Assembly: GCF_010892395.1 (NCBI RefSeq)
Contig: NZ_JAACKB010000172.1
Location: 1-10,232 of the forward strand
DNA length: 10,232 nucleotides
From: Sulfurovum sp. bin170
GTDB taxonomy: Bacteria > Campylobacterota > Campylobacteria > Campylobacterales > Sulfurovaceae
Direction: 5' to 3'
Shown in pieces: positions 1 to 5,894 of this stretch (the stretch's first letter is position 1; each line of letters opens with the position of its first letter). The translations under genes and the position numbers were made by a program. The notes beneath the pieces were generated by a model. That model was not told the DNA's origin, did no database searches, and saw only the letters and a program-made list of their open reading frames with translations.

Positions 1-723
1 ACCAGAAGTCAAAATAAGGTCTGCATCCATCGCCTCTTTGATAGATGATTTGAGCTCCTCAATTGTGTCTCCTGAACTAGAGATATAGGAGACATCACAA
101 CCAAGCTCTTTTGCACGAGCATAGAACATTGGAGCATTTGAGTTGTAAAGTTGATGAGCTTCTATCCTCTCATAGTGAGCCTTTAGCTCTTCACCTGTAC
201 TAAAGATTACCACCTTTGGTTTTCTATAAACCTCTATATGTGTAATACCTTGGGAAGAGAGTAAGGCGAGAGAGTAGGCTGTTATCTTCTCATTTGAATC
301 CATAAAAGTTTTTCCACTCTTTATATCTTCACCCTTCCAACGAATCATGGCATTCTCTTTAATGTTTAGAGGAAGTATAATCCCATTAGTAGTTTTCTCT
401 ACATCCTCTATGGGAACTATCGCTTCACACCCATTTGGAGTTGGCGCTCCTGTCATAATTTTGACAGCCTCACCCTCCAAAAAACTCTCTGGTGGAGCAT
501 CCCCTGCGTAGGTAATCTCTCTAACGCTCACCTCTTTTCCTGCATCGGCTAACTTAACAGCATAGCCATCCATCGCCGAGTTATCAAATCGTGGCAAATC
601 AAACGAGGCATTGTAGCTCTTGGCTGAGATAGAACCTATGCTCTCTTCGATAGGGATAATGTGTCTGCTTTTTTGTGTAACGGTGGCGTAGATAATATCT
701 AGTGCTTCATCAATAGTAACCAT
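1..723 (-). CDS. moeA: Molybdopterin molybdotransferase MoeA (N-terminal 241 residues, runs off the left edge)
   Basis: MoeA inserts molybdate into adenylylated molybdopterin in the cytoplasm, the last step of molybdenum cofactor synthesis. The reading frame is open from the ATG at 723 to the first base of the window, so the C-terminal part is missing. Visible family motifs are RFDNSAMDGYAV (residues 45-56), TYAGDAPP (71-78), KIMTGAPTPNGCEAIVP (88-104), IRWKGEDIKSG (127-137), VVIFSTGEEL (171-180) and the start of the molybdopterin-binding DLILTSG motif (235-241), where GGVS would normally follow. An AAAGG ribosome site lies 8 bases before the ATG and a TATAAT box further upstream, which fixes the start. 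The gene is divergent from the membrane-protein/rsmE unit. Nothing looks damaged in the part seen. Paralogues of MoeA occur in this lineage, so the exact paralogue is not settled. Confidence 0.95.
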   Translation of the reverse strand, partial: MVTIDEALDIIYATVTQKSRHIIPIEESIGSISAKSYNASFDLPRFDNSAMDGYAVKLADAGKEVSVREITYAGDAPPESFLEGEAVKIMTGAPTPNGCEAIVPIEDVEKTTNGIILPLNIKENAMIRWKGEDIKSGKTFMDSNEKITAYSLALLSSQGITHIEVYRKPKVVIFSTGEELKAHYERIEAHQLYNSNAPMFYARAKELGCDVSYISSSGDTIEELKSSIKEAMDADLILTSG

Positions 724-745
724 AATATTGACCTTTTTTATAATT

Positions 746-774
746 TTGCTGATTATATCAAAATAGGGTATAAT
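746..774 (+). promoter_or_regulatory. Promoter of the membrane protein/rsmE unit
   Basis: A perfect TATAAT at 769-774 is preceded at exactly 17 bases by TTGCTG (746-751), a partial match to TTGACA. Transcription would start near 781, giving a leader of about 115 bases before the ATG at 897. A second TATAAT at 786-791 is a possible alternative -10 without a -35. The promoter overlaps the divergent moeA -10. Confidence 0.5.
752..757 (-). promoter_or_regulatory. -10 box of the moeA promoter
   Basis: On the minus strand this reads TATAAT, and transcription would start about 7 bases further left, giving a short leader of roughly 20-25 bases before the moeA ATG at 723 with its AAAGG site. No good -35 hexamer is seen at 17 bases upstream, which is usual for vegetative promoters of Campylobacterota. 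It lies inside the spacer of the divergent plus-strand promoter, so the two promoters probably compete. Confidence 0.55.
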
Positions 775-801
775 CTCATCTAAAATATAATTGACATCTT
801 T

Positions 802-872
802 TAAAACTAGGAAACGAAAACTTTAGTTTCGTCTTGTTCGGGGCTAAAGCCTCCGATTCCAAATAAGTTTTA
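802..872 (+). promoter_or_regulatory. Structured leader: possible three-way junction in the 5' UTR
   Basis: Three nested pairings are visible by eye. TAAAACT (802-808) pairs with AGTTTTA (866-872), 7 of 7, and encloses two hairpins. The first pairs ACGAAA (814-819) with TTTCGT (827-832) around a 7-base loop. The second pairs GGC (842-844) with GCC (849-851) around a TAAA loop, and extends by CGG (839-841) against CCG (853-855) with one bulged T. The two loops contain TTTA and TAAA, which are complementary, so a loop-loop contact is possible. The element lies between the promoter and the ribosome site of the gene at 897. It could be a cis-acting RNA, an unrelated small RNA, or a dispersed REP-like palindrome. 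It matches no RNA family that I recognise. Confidence 0.3.
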
Positions 873-896
873 CAAGAAGCCTAATAAAGGGATTTG

Positions 897-1310
897 ATGT
901 TTGGTGAGTATGATGAGATGATGGTTTATCATGGGGCGTTGGTATATGTATTGCTTGGTCTGTTGGTTTTGGGTATGTTGATTCCATTTTTGAGTAGAGA
1001 TTGTGCTAAGAGCATAAAACGAAAACGGATATATATGTTTTTCACTCATGGAATGATTAACATTGTAGCATTCTCTGGTCTTGTTGGATTTGTCTTTGTC
1101 CAGATGGATTTTAATATGAGTATGGCGATTATGATTCTGTTCTATATTCTTTTGAGTGCTATTGAGTCGATTAAGTATCTTGCTATGTTGCATACGCTTG
1201 GCTCAAAAGAGAATTGTAGAGCCAATATGAGAGCTATATCTATAAAGTATTCGTTGATTAATATCACTATGGTGGCGGGGATTCTTGTTTATAAGGTGAT
1301 GGAAAATTAG
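897..1310 (+). CDS. Small four-helix membrane protein of unknown function
   Basis: I do not recognise this 137-residue protein. It has four hydrophobic stretches at about residues 9-32, 46-68, 74-98 and 116-134. These are separated by a basic loop (RDCAKSIKRKR, 34-44), a short acidic turn (QMDFN) and a second charged loop (GSKENCRANMR, 102-112), so it is most likely an inner-membrane protein with both basic loops inside the cytoplasm. No enzyme motif, lipobox or signal peptide is seen. The ATG at 897 is preferred over the TTG at 894, because AAGGG (887-891) then sits 5 bases upstream rather than 2. It is followed after one base by rsmE and is almost certainly co-transcribed with it. That pairing gives no clear functional hint. 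Confidence 0.8.
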   Translation: MFGEYDEMMVYHGALVYVLLGLLVLGMLIPFLSRDCAKSIKRKRIYMFFTHGMINIVAFSGLVGFVFVQMDFNMSMAIMILFYILLSAIESIKYLAMLHTLGSKENCRANMRAISIKYSLINITMVAGILVYKVMEN

Positions 1311-1311
1311 A

Positions 1312-1980
1312 GTGCAGTATCTATACCATAAACAAGCAAAAGAGTCAACACTACTGCTAAAAGGAGACGACCATCGCTACATCTTCAAGGTGCGTCGCCA
1401 TAGAGAGGGTGAGGTTATTGCATTGCGTAACCTTGAAGATGAGAATATTTACTATTACAAAATAGACTTATTGGACAAAAAAGAGGCTCATCTTGTTTTA
1501 CAAAATTCAGAAAAATTAGTGGTAAAAGCCAAAAAAAAGTTACACATTGGTTGGTGTGTAATTGACCCAAAAAGCATCGAAAAAATATTGCCAACACTTA
1601 ATGAGATGGGAGTAGAACAGATAAGTTTTATCTATTGTCAGCGTTCACAAAAAAGTTTCAAACTAGATTTTAGCCGTTTTGAAAAGATACTGCTAAACTC
1701 ATCTCAACAGTGCGGACGAAGTGAGTTAATGAAACTTGTCTCTATAAATAGTTTAGAAAAGTTTTTAAAACAGAATCCTGATGCTATGGCTTTGAACTTC
1801 TCTGATAAATTTTTGGATAAAGATGTTGATATAGAGACTATAGTGGTTGGTTGTGAGGGTGGTTTTACAAAAGATGAGATGGCTCTTTTTGTAGAAGAGA
1901 GTATTATTGGATTTGATTCACCTCTTATTCTAAAGAGCGAGTCGGCTGTTTGCGTTGCAAGTGCTAAACTTCTACTATAG
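1312..1980 (+). CDS. rsmE: 16S rRNA (uracil(1498)-N3)-methyltransferase RsmE
   Basis: RsmE uses S-adenosylmethionine to methylate N3 of U1498 in 16S rRNA of the assembled 30S subunit. The protein has 222 residues, close to family size. The N-terminal PUA-like part carries HRYIFKVRRHREGE (21-34). The C-terminal SPOUT trefoil-knot part shows GVEQISFIYCQRSQ (100-113), SQQCGRSELM (131-140), VVGCEGGFTKDE (178-189) and LKSESAVCVASAKLL (207-221). These correspond to the GPEGG and LRxETA motifs of the family. The Pro-to-Cys change in GCEGG is, as I recall, common in epsilonproteobacteria. It starts at GTG (1312), one base after the stop of the membrane-protein gene, with a GGA about 8 bases upstream. 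Translational coupling is likely. Confidence 0.93.
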   Translation: MQYLYHKQAKESTLLLKGDDHRYIFKVRRHREGEVIALRNLEDENIYYYKIDLLDKKEAHLVLQNSEKLVVKAKKKLHIGWCVIDPKSIEKILPTLNEMGVEQISFIYCQRSQKSFKLDFSRFEKILLNSSQQCGRSELMKLVSINSLEKFLKQNPDAMALNFSDKFLDKDVDIETIVVGCEGGFTKDEMALFVEESIIGFDSPLILKSESAVCVASAKLLL

Positions 1981-2008
1981 AGTTAATTTGTTTTATACTC
2001 TTTATAGT
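1974..2008. terminator. Imperfect inverted repeat over two convergent stop codons
   Basis: ACTATAGAGT (1974-1983) can pair with ACTC-TT-TATAGT (1997-2008), ten base pairs with a two-base bulge and a 13-base loop. It spans the rsmE stop (1978-1980) and the opposing stop of the KTSC gene (1983-1985). There is no U-tract after the stem in either direction and the stem is AT-rich, so this is at best a weak bidirectional terminator. Confidence 0.25.
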
Positions 2009-2198
2009 AATCTATAATATTATTTAGCATAAATGTACCAACTGAACGGGAGTTTAATAGCTCTTTATATACATTTTGAGGGACATCTCTATAAATCCAA
2101 ATGTTACCAGTATTAAATACCACATCTAAATCTTTAGTATTACTATCATAGCCTATAGCGTATACCATACTTGAATCAACTTTTGTTAAATTTTCCAT
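1983..2198 (-). CDS. KTSC-domain small protein
   Basis: This protein of about 71 residues is almost entirely one KTSC domain (Pfam family named after the lysyl-tRNA synthetase C-terminal region). Visible hallmarks are VDSSMVYAIGYDSNTKDLDVVFNTG, then WIYRDVP, VYKELLNSRSVGTFM and a C-terminal IIDYY. The exact biochemical role of stand-alone KTSC proteins is not established; they are small, cytoplasmic and widespread. GGAG (2209-2212 on the minus strand) lies one base before the ATG at 2207 and ten bases before the ATG at 2198, so I favour 2198. The longer form would add three residues. The gene stands alone, convergent with rsmE and divergent from the substrate-binding protein gene. Confidence 0.85.
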   Translation of the reverse strand: MENLTKVDSSMVYAIGYDSNTKDLDVVFNTGNIWIYRDVPQNVYKELLNSRSVGTFMLNNIIDYYKEYKTN

Positions 2199-2229
2199 AG
2201 TAATCATTCTCCAGTTATTGTTTTTAAAA

Positions 2230-2235
2230 ATTATA
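2230..2235 (-). promoter_or_regulatory. -10 box of the KTSC gene (within a 10-bp palindrome)
   Basis: The sequence ATTATATAAT at 2230-2239 is a perfect palindrome that reads TATAAT on both strands. On the minus strand it would start transcription near 2223, just upstream of the GGAG and ATG of the KTSC gene. On the plus strand (2234-2239) it could give a leader of about 70 bases to the substrate-binding protein gene. No -35 box is evident on either side. Confidence 0.4.
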
Positions 2236-2303
2236 TAATATTCTATTTTGTGTTTAGCTGATTTTTAATACTTTTTTAATCTATTTATCAAGAGAATAAA
2301 CGA

Positions 2304-2309
2304 TATAAT
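2304..2309 (+). promoter_or_regulatory. -10 box directly in front of the substrate-binding protein start (leaderless candidate)
   Basis: TATAAT ends 8 bases before the ATG at 2318, so transcription from it would begin at or within two bases of the start codon. No Shine-Dalgarno sequence is found in the 20 bases before that ATG. The nearest purine run, AAGAGA, ends more than 20 bases upstream. Together this suggests a leaderless mRNA. Confidence 0.4.
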
Positions 2310-2317
2310 TATTCATC

Positions 2318-4486
2318 ATGAAAATATATTTTTTTAAAATCATACTTGTATCACTTATAATCAGTAGTACCCATGCCAATATTTGGAATAGCCCCCACGA
2401 TGATAAAAAAGTAAAAGAGAATATACTATTCTCATCTTTTAACTTACCTCCAAAAAAACTAGACCCTGTTGTGTCGTATAGCTCCAATGAGTGGGCGATT
2501 ATCGGTAATATTTACGAACCTCCTTTGCAGTATAACTACCTAAAAAAACCCTATACACTAGAGCCACTGACACTAAAAAAGATGCCAACAATTACCTATT
2601 TGGATAGTAACGGTAATGAGGTAAAAGAGAGTTCGGATAGGGTTGCTTTTTCAGAGTATCATTTGGAGCTTAGAGATGATATAAAGTATCAAAATCACCC
2701 CTCTTTTGTTAAAGAGAAAAATGGAACTCTACTCTATGGTGCGTTGAATCAAGAGGAGTTAGAGAGTATTAATTCGCTAGATGATTTTGAGAAATTTGGA
2801 ACAAGATATCTCAAAGCAGAGGATTACGCTTATGCTATCAAGAGAATGGCAGTGAGACAGAAACACTCACCTATTTTGGACAATATGCAAGATTATATTG
2901 TAGGTCTAAAAGAGTTTTCCAAGAAGATTACAAAAATAGCTAAAGATAAAAAAGAGTTTTTAGATTTGAGACCTTACAATATTTCAGGGGTAAAAATTAT
3001 AGAAGATAACGCCTTAATAATCAAAATAAAAGGTCGATATCCTCAATTTCAATACTGGCTTACGATGTACTTTTTTGCTCCAATTCCTTGGGAGGCTGAC
3101 CTGTTTTATCAACAAAAAGGTTTGATAGAGAAGAACTTAACATTAAACTGGTTTCCTGTTGGTACGGGTGCTTACTATCTTGCAGAGAACAACCCAAACA
3201 GGCAGATGAGACTATTGGTAAATCCAAACTATCATGACGAATTCTATCCAACTCTTAGTCAAGATGAGATAGCCAAATCAAATATTTCAAAAGAGCTATT
3301 AGCTGATGCAGGTAAAAAACTACCTCTTATCAAAGAGATAATCTACTCACTCGAAAAAGAGAGCATTCCTCTGTGGAATAAGTTTTTACAAGGCTACTAT
3401 GATGCTTCTGGAATCAGTTCTGAAGCCTTTGACCAAGCAGTGCAGATTTCTACTAGTGGCAATATGGGACTTAGTGACGAGATGAGAGAGAAAGGGATAG
3501 TGTTACGAGGTTCTGTGCAACCGTCGGTTTTCTATCTAGCATTCAATATGGTTGACCCTGTTGTAGGTGGCTACAGTGAATCAGCAAAAAAGTTGCGTCA
3601 AGCGATAAGCATAGCCCAGAATGAGGAGGAGTATATCTCTATCTTCCAAAATGAGCGAGGAATACCCGCACAAGGTCTAATCCCCCCTGGAATTTTTGGT
3701 TATCTTGAGGGTGAGGTGGGAACAAACCGAGTTGTCTATGATTGGGTAGAAGGCAAACGAGTTAGAAAGTCACTAGAGATTGCCAAAAAATTATTAGCAG
3801 AGGCAGGTTACCCTAATGGAATCTCTACAAAAACAGGTAAACCTTTGAAACTCTACTACGATACAACAGCCACAGGCCCTGACGATAGAGCAAGAATGGA
3901 TTGGAGACGAAAGCAGTTTGACAAGCTTGGAATTCAGTTGGTCATTCGCTCGACAGACTATAACCGTTTCCAAGATAAGGTGCGAAAAGGAAAAGCACAA
4001 CTCTTCTCATGGGGTTGGAATGCTGATTATCCTGACCCTGAAAATTTTCTCTTTCTTCTCTATGGTGCAAACGCTTCTGTTAATACCAACGGAGCAGGGA
4101 TAAATAGCTCAAACTATCAAAACCCAAAGTTTGACAGGCTATTTGAAGAGATAAAAACGATGAAAAACTCTCCAGATCGTCTGAAAAAGATACAAGAGAT
4201 GTTGGGTATTGCAAGAGAGGATGCACCGTGGGTTTGGGGGATTCATCCCAAATCCTTGGCTCTTTCACATAGTTGGTTCAAAAATATCTTGCCAAATGCG
4301 ATGGCAAACAATACGCTAAAGTATAAACGAATAGATGCAGAGCTTAGAGCCAAAAAACAGGAGGAGTGGAATCAGCCTGTTATTTTGCCTTTGGTACTAT
4401 TTTTACTCTTTCCTGTTTTGATGATATATCCTCTCTATAGGGCTTATCAGGGGCGACAGAAGGCTGTGGTTAGGAGTGAGAGATAG
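2318..4486 (+). CDS. Peptide ABC importer substrate-binding protein (family 5, OppA/DppA/YejA type), with C-terminal membrane helix
   Basis: This is the periplasmic binding component of an oligopeptide-type ABC importer. The 722-residue protein begins with a signal peptide (MKIYFF, then a hydrophobic core, then SSTHA with likely cleavage near residue 21). The body looks like SBP_bac_5: an N-terminal part around SFNLPPKKLDPVVSY, a middle GTGAYYL segment, and towards the C-terminus FSWGWNADYPDPENF (about residue 563) followed by NSSNYQNPKFDRLFEEI. The last 40 residues add a single hydrophobic helix (about 688-706) followed by a basic tail, so the protein is probably tethered to the inner membrane. 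It is longer than a typical OppA or YejA (around 550-600 residues). The ATG is the only possible start because an in-frame stop lies 12 bases upstream. The ligand cannot be read from sequence. The partner permease lies at 5895, separated by a regulator-like gene that starts on the base after this stop. Confidence 0.88.
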   Translation: MKIYFFKIILVSLIISSTHANIWNSPHDDKKVKENILFSSFNLPPKKLDPVVSYSSNEWAIIGNIYEPPLQYNYLKKPYTLEPLTLKKMPTITYLDSNGNEVKESSDRVAFSEYHLELRDDIKYQNHPSFVKEKNGTLLYGALNQEELESINSLDDFEKFGTRYLKAEDYAYAIKRMAVRQKHSPILDNMQDYIVGLKEFSKKITKIAKDKKEFLDLRPYNISGVKIIEDNALIIKIKGRYPQFQYWLTMYFFAPIPWEADLFYQQKGLIEKNLTLNWFPVGTGAYYLAENNPNRQMRLLVNPNYHDEFYPTLSQDEIAKSNISKELLADAGKKLPLIKEIIYSLEKESIPLWNKFLQGYYDASGISSEAFDQAVQISTSGNMGLSDEMREKGIVLRGSVQPSVFYLAFNMVDPVVGGYSESAKKLRQAISIAQNEEEYISIFQNERGIPAQGLIPPGIFGYLEGEVGTNRVVYDWVEGKRVRKSLEIAKKLLAEAGYPNGISTKTGKPLKLYYDTTATGPDDRARMDWRRKQFDKLGIQLVIRSTDYNRFQDKVRKGKAQLFSWGWNADYPDPENFLFLLYGANASVNTNGAGINSSNYQNPKFDRLFEEIKTMKNSPDRLKKIQEMLGIAREDAPWVWGIHPKSLALSHSWFKNILPNAMANNTLKYKRIDAELRAKKQEEWNQPVILPLVLFLLFPVLMIYPLYRAYQGRQKAVVRSER

Positions 4487-5851
4487 ATGTTAAATAGTAA
4501 AACAGTAGAAAATCAAAACAATGAATTCAAAGAGTCATGGCGAGATGAGTATATCAAGTGGATTTGTGGCTTTGCCAATGCGGATGGTGGGAAGCTTTTT
4601 ATAGGTGTAGATGATAACGGCAAAGTTATTGGTATAAATAACGCTAAAAAACTTTTAGAAGATATTCCAAATAAGGTTAGAGATGTTTTAGGTGTCATTA
4701 TTGATGTCAATCTTTTTACTCAAAATGATTTAGAGTATCTTGAAATCATCACCGACTCTTACCCCAATCCTGTTAACTATAAAGGGCAATATCATTACCG
4801 AACAGGAAGTACAAAACAGGAGCTAAAAGGTCAAGCTTTAGATAGTTTTTTACTTAGAAAATATGGTAAACATTGGGATTCTGTGCCGTTGCCAAATGTA
4901 ACGGTTGATGATTTGGATAGAGATACTTTTGAACTCTTTATCCAAAAAGCTATTGATTCTAAACGGTTGGAGAAAGAGGCAATACCCAAGAGTTACGATG
5001 AGCTTGTAAAAAAGTTACGACTAAAAGAGGGTGGCTATCTAAAAAGGTCTGCTGTTTTACTTTTCCATAAAGAGCCACAACTATTTTTCACAGGGTGTTA
5101 TGTCAAGATAGCCTATTTTGAAGATAGCTCAACTATTTTGTATCAAGATGTTATTGAGGGTAACCTTTTTAATCAGGTTGAGAAGACTATGGATTTGTTG
5201 CTTACTAAGTATATGAAAGCTCTTATCTCTTATGAGGGTATTAGTCGGATTGAACGCTATGATTATGATACTGATGCACTAAGAGAGGTTATTCATAATG
5301 CTATTGTGCATAAAGATTATAGCCGAGGTGTACCGATTCAGATAAGGGTTTATCACCATAAAATGACAATCTTTAATGTAGGTGAACTTCCCCTCACTTG
5401 GACTTTGGATACACTGTTAGGCGAACACAGCTCTGCTCCATTTAATCCTGATATTGCTAGTGTATTTTTTAGAGCAGGGTTTATTGAATCTTGGGGGCGA
5501 GGGATTGAGACGGTTATTAGTGCTACTAAAAGTTATAATGGTACAGTTCCCTCTTTTAAATTTTTGGATGGGTTGACGGTGGAGTTTGTTTCTAGTTATC
5601 CAAATAAAGAGTTGGGTAAAAAAGTAAAAACTAGGGAGAAAACTAGGGAGAAAACTAGGGAGAAAACTAGGGAGAAAATTATAGATTTGATTAAAGATGA
5701 TGCAAATATTACGACTAAAGAGTTAGCCAATATACTAGATATTACACAAAAAGGTGTCGAGTGGCAGATTCAAAAATTAAAAAAAGAGAAGATATTGAAG
5801 CGAGTTGGTGCCGACAAAGGTGGATATTGGGAGGTTATAGATGTACAATAA
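4487..5851 (+). CDS. AlbA_2 (Schlafen-type) / GHKL-type ATPase / winged-helix regulator-like protein
   Basis: This 454-residue cytoplasmic protein belongs to the family often labelled 'putative DNA-binding domain / RecG-like' and is probably a transcriptional regulator. The N-terminal AlbA_2 domain (about 10-125) shows EFKESW, ICGFANADGGKLFIGVDDNG (27-45) and YHYRTGSTKQELKG. A GHKL-type ATP-binding module (HATPase_c_4-like, about 255-345) shows ALREVIHNAIVHKDYSRG (264-281) and ESWGRGIE (334-341). After four TREK repeats (382-397) comes a winged helix (about 398-450, ITTKELANILDITQKGVEWQIQKL). It begins on the base after the upstream stop, using AGGAG inside that gene (4472-4476). It sits between two genes of one transporter, which suggests insertion of a cargo gene. 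It might regulate the importer or the Wadjet genes; this is inference. Despite the RecG-like label there are no helicase motifs. Confidence 0.88.
   Translation: MLNSKTVENQNNEFKESWRDEYIKWICGFANADGGKLFIGVDDNGKVIGINNAKKLLEDIPNKVRDVLGVIIDVNLFTQNDLEYLEIITDSYPNPVNYKGQYHYRTGSTKQELKGQALDSFLLRKYGKHWDSVPLPNVTVDDLDRDTFELFIQKAIDSKRLEKEAIPKSYDELVKKLRLKEGGYLKRSAVLLFHKEPQLFFTGCYVKIAYFEDSSTILYQDVIEGNLFNQVEKTMDLLLTKYMKALISYEGISRIERYDYDTDALREVIHNAIVHKDYSRGVPIQIRVYHHKMTIFNVGELPLTWTLDTLLGEHSSAPFNPDIASVFFRAGFIESWGRGIETVISATKSYNGTVPSFKFLDGLTVEFVSSYPNKELGKKVKTREKTREKTREKTREKIIDLIKDDANITTKELANILDITQKGVEWQIQKLKKEKILKRVGADKGGYWEVIDVQ
5627..5674 (+). repeat. Four perfect tandem copies of a 12-bp unit (in frame, encoding TREK)
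   Basis: The unit AAAACTAGGGAG occurs four times without a mismatch and is followed by a partial fifth copy (AAAA). Because 12 is a multiple of three, gain or loss of copies keeps the reading frame and changes only the number of Lys-Thr-Arg-Glu units in the linker between the ATPase domain and the winged helix. The perfect identity, including codon choice, points to recent slippage rather than slow selection on protein sequence. Confidence 0.95.
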
Positions 5852-5894
5852 GAGTAGATATTCCAAGATAAATTTACAAGTGAGGTTTAAATAG

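Noticed and set aside
791..796. Perfect TTGACA hexamer on the plus strand as a -35 box
   Set aside because: No acceptable -10 hexamer lies 16-18 bases downstream (ACGAAA at 814). The better promoter is the TATAAT at 769-774.
870..1193. A 107-codon minus-strand open frame over the small membrane protein gene
   Set aside because: Its product is a low-complexity His/Gln/Asn/Lys mixture, as expected from reading the antisense of a hydrophobic gene. The plus-strand frame has a promoter, a ribosome site and clear membrane helices.
5627..5674. Short repeats as a possible CRISPR array
   Set aside because: The 12-bp units are directly adjacent, without spacers, and lie in frame within a coding sequence.
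4487..5851. Naming the AlbA_2 protein as a RecG helicase
   Set aside because: Databases often carry the RecG label, but none of the helicase motifs (Walker A GxGKT, DExH) are present. Only the AlbA_2, GHKL-type and winged-helix parts are visible.
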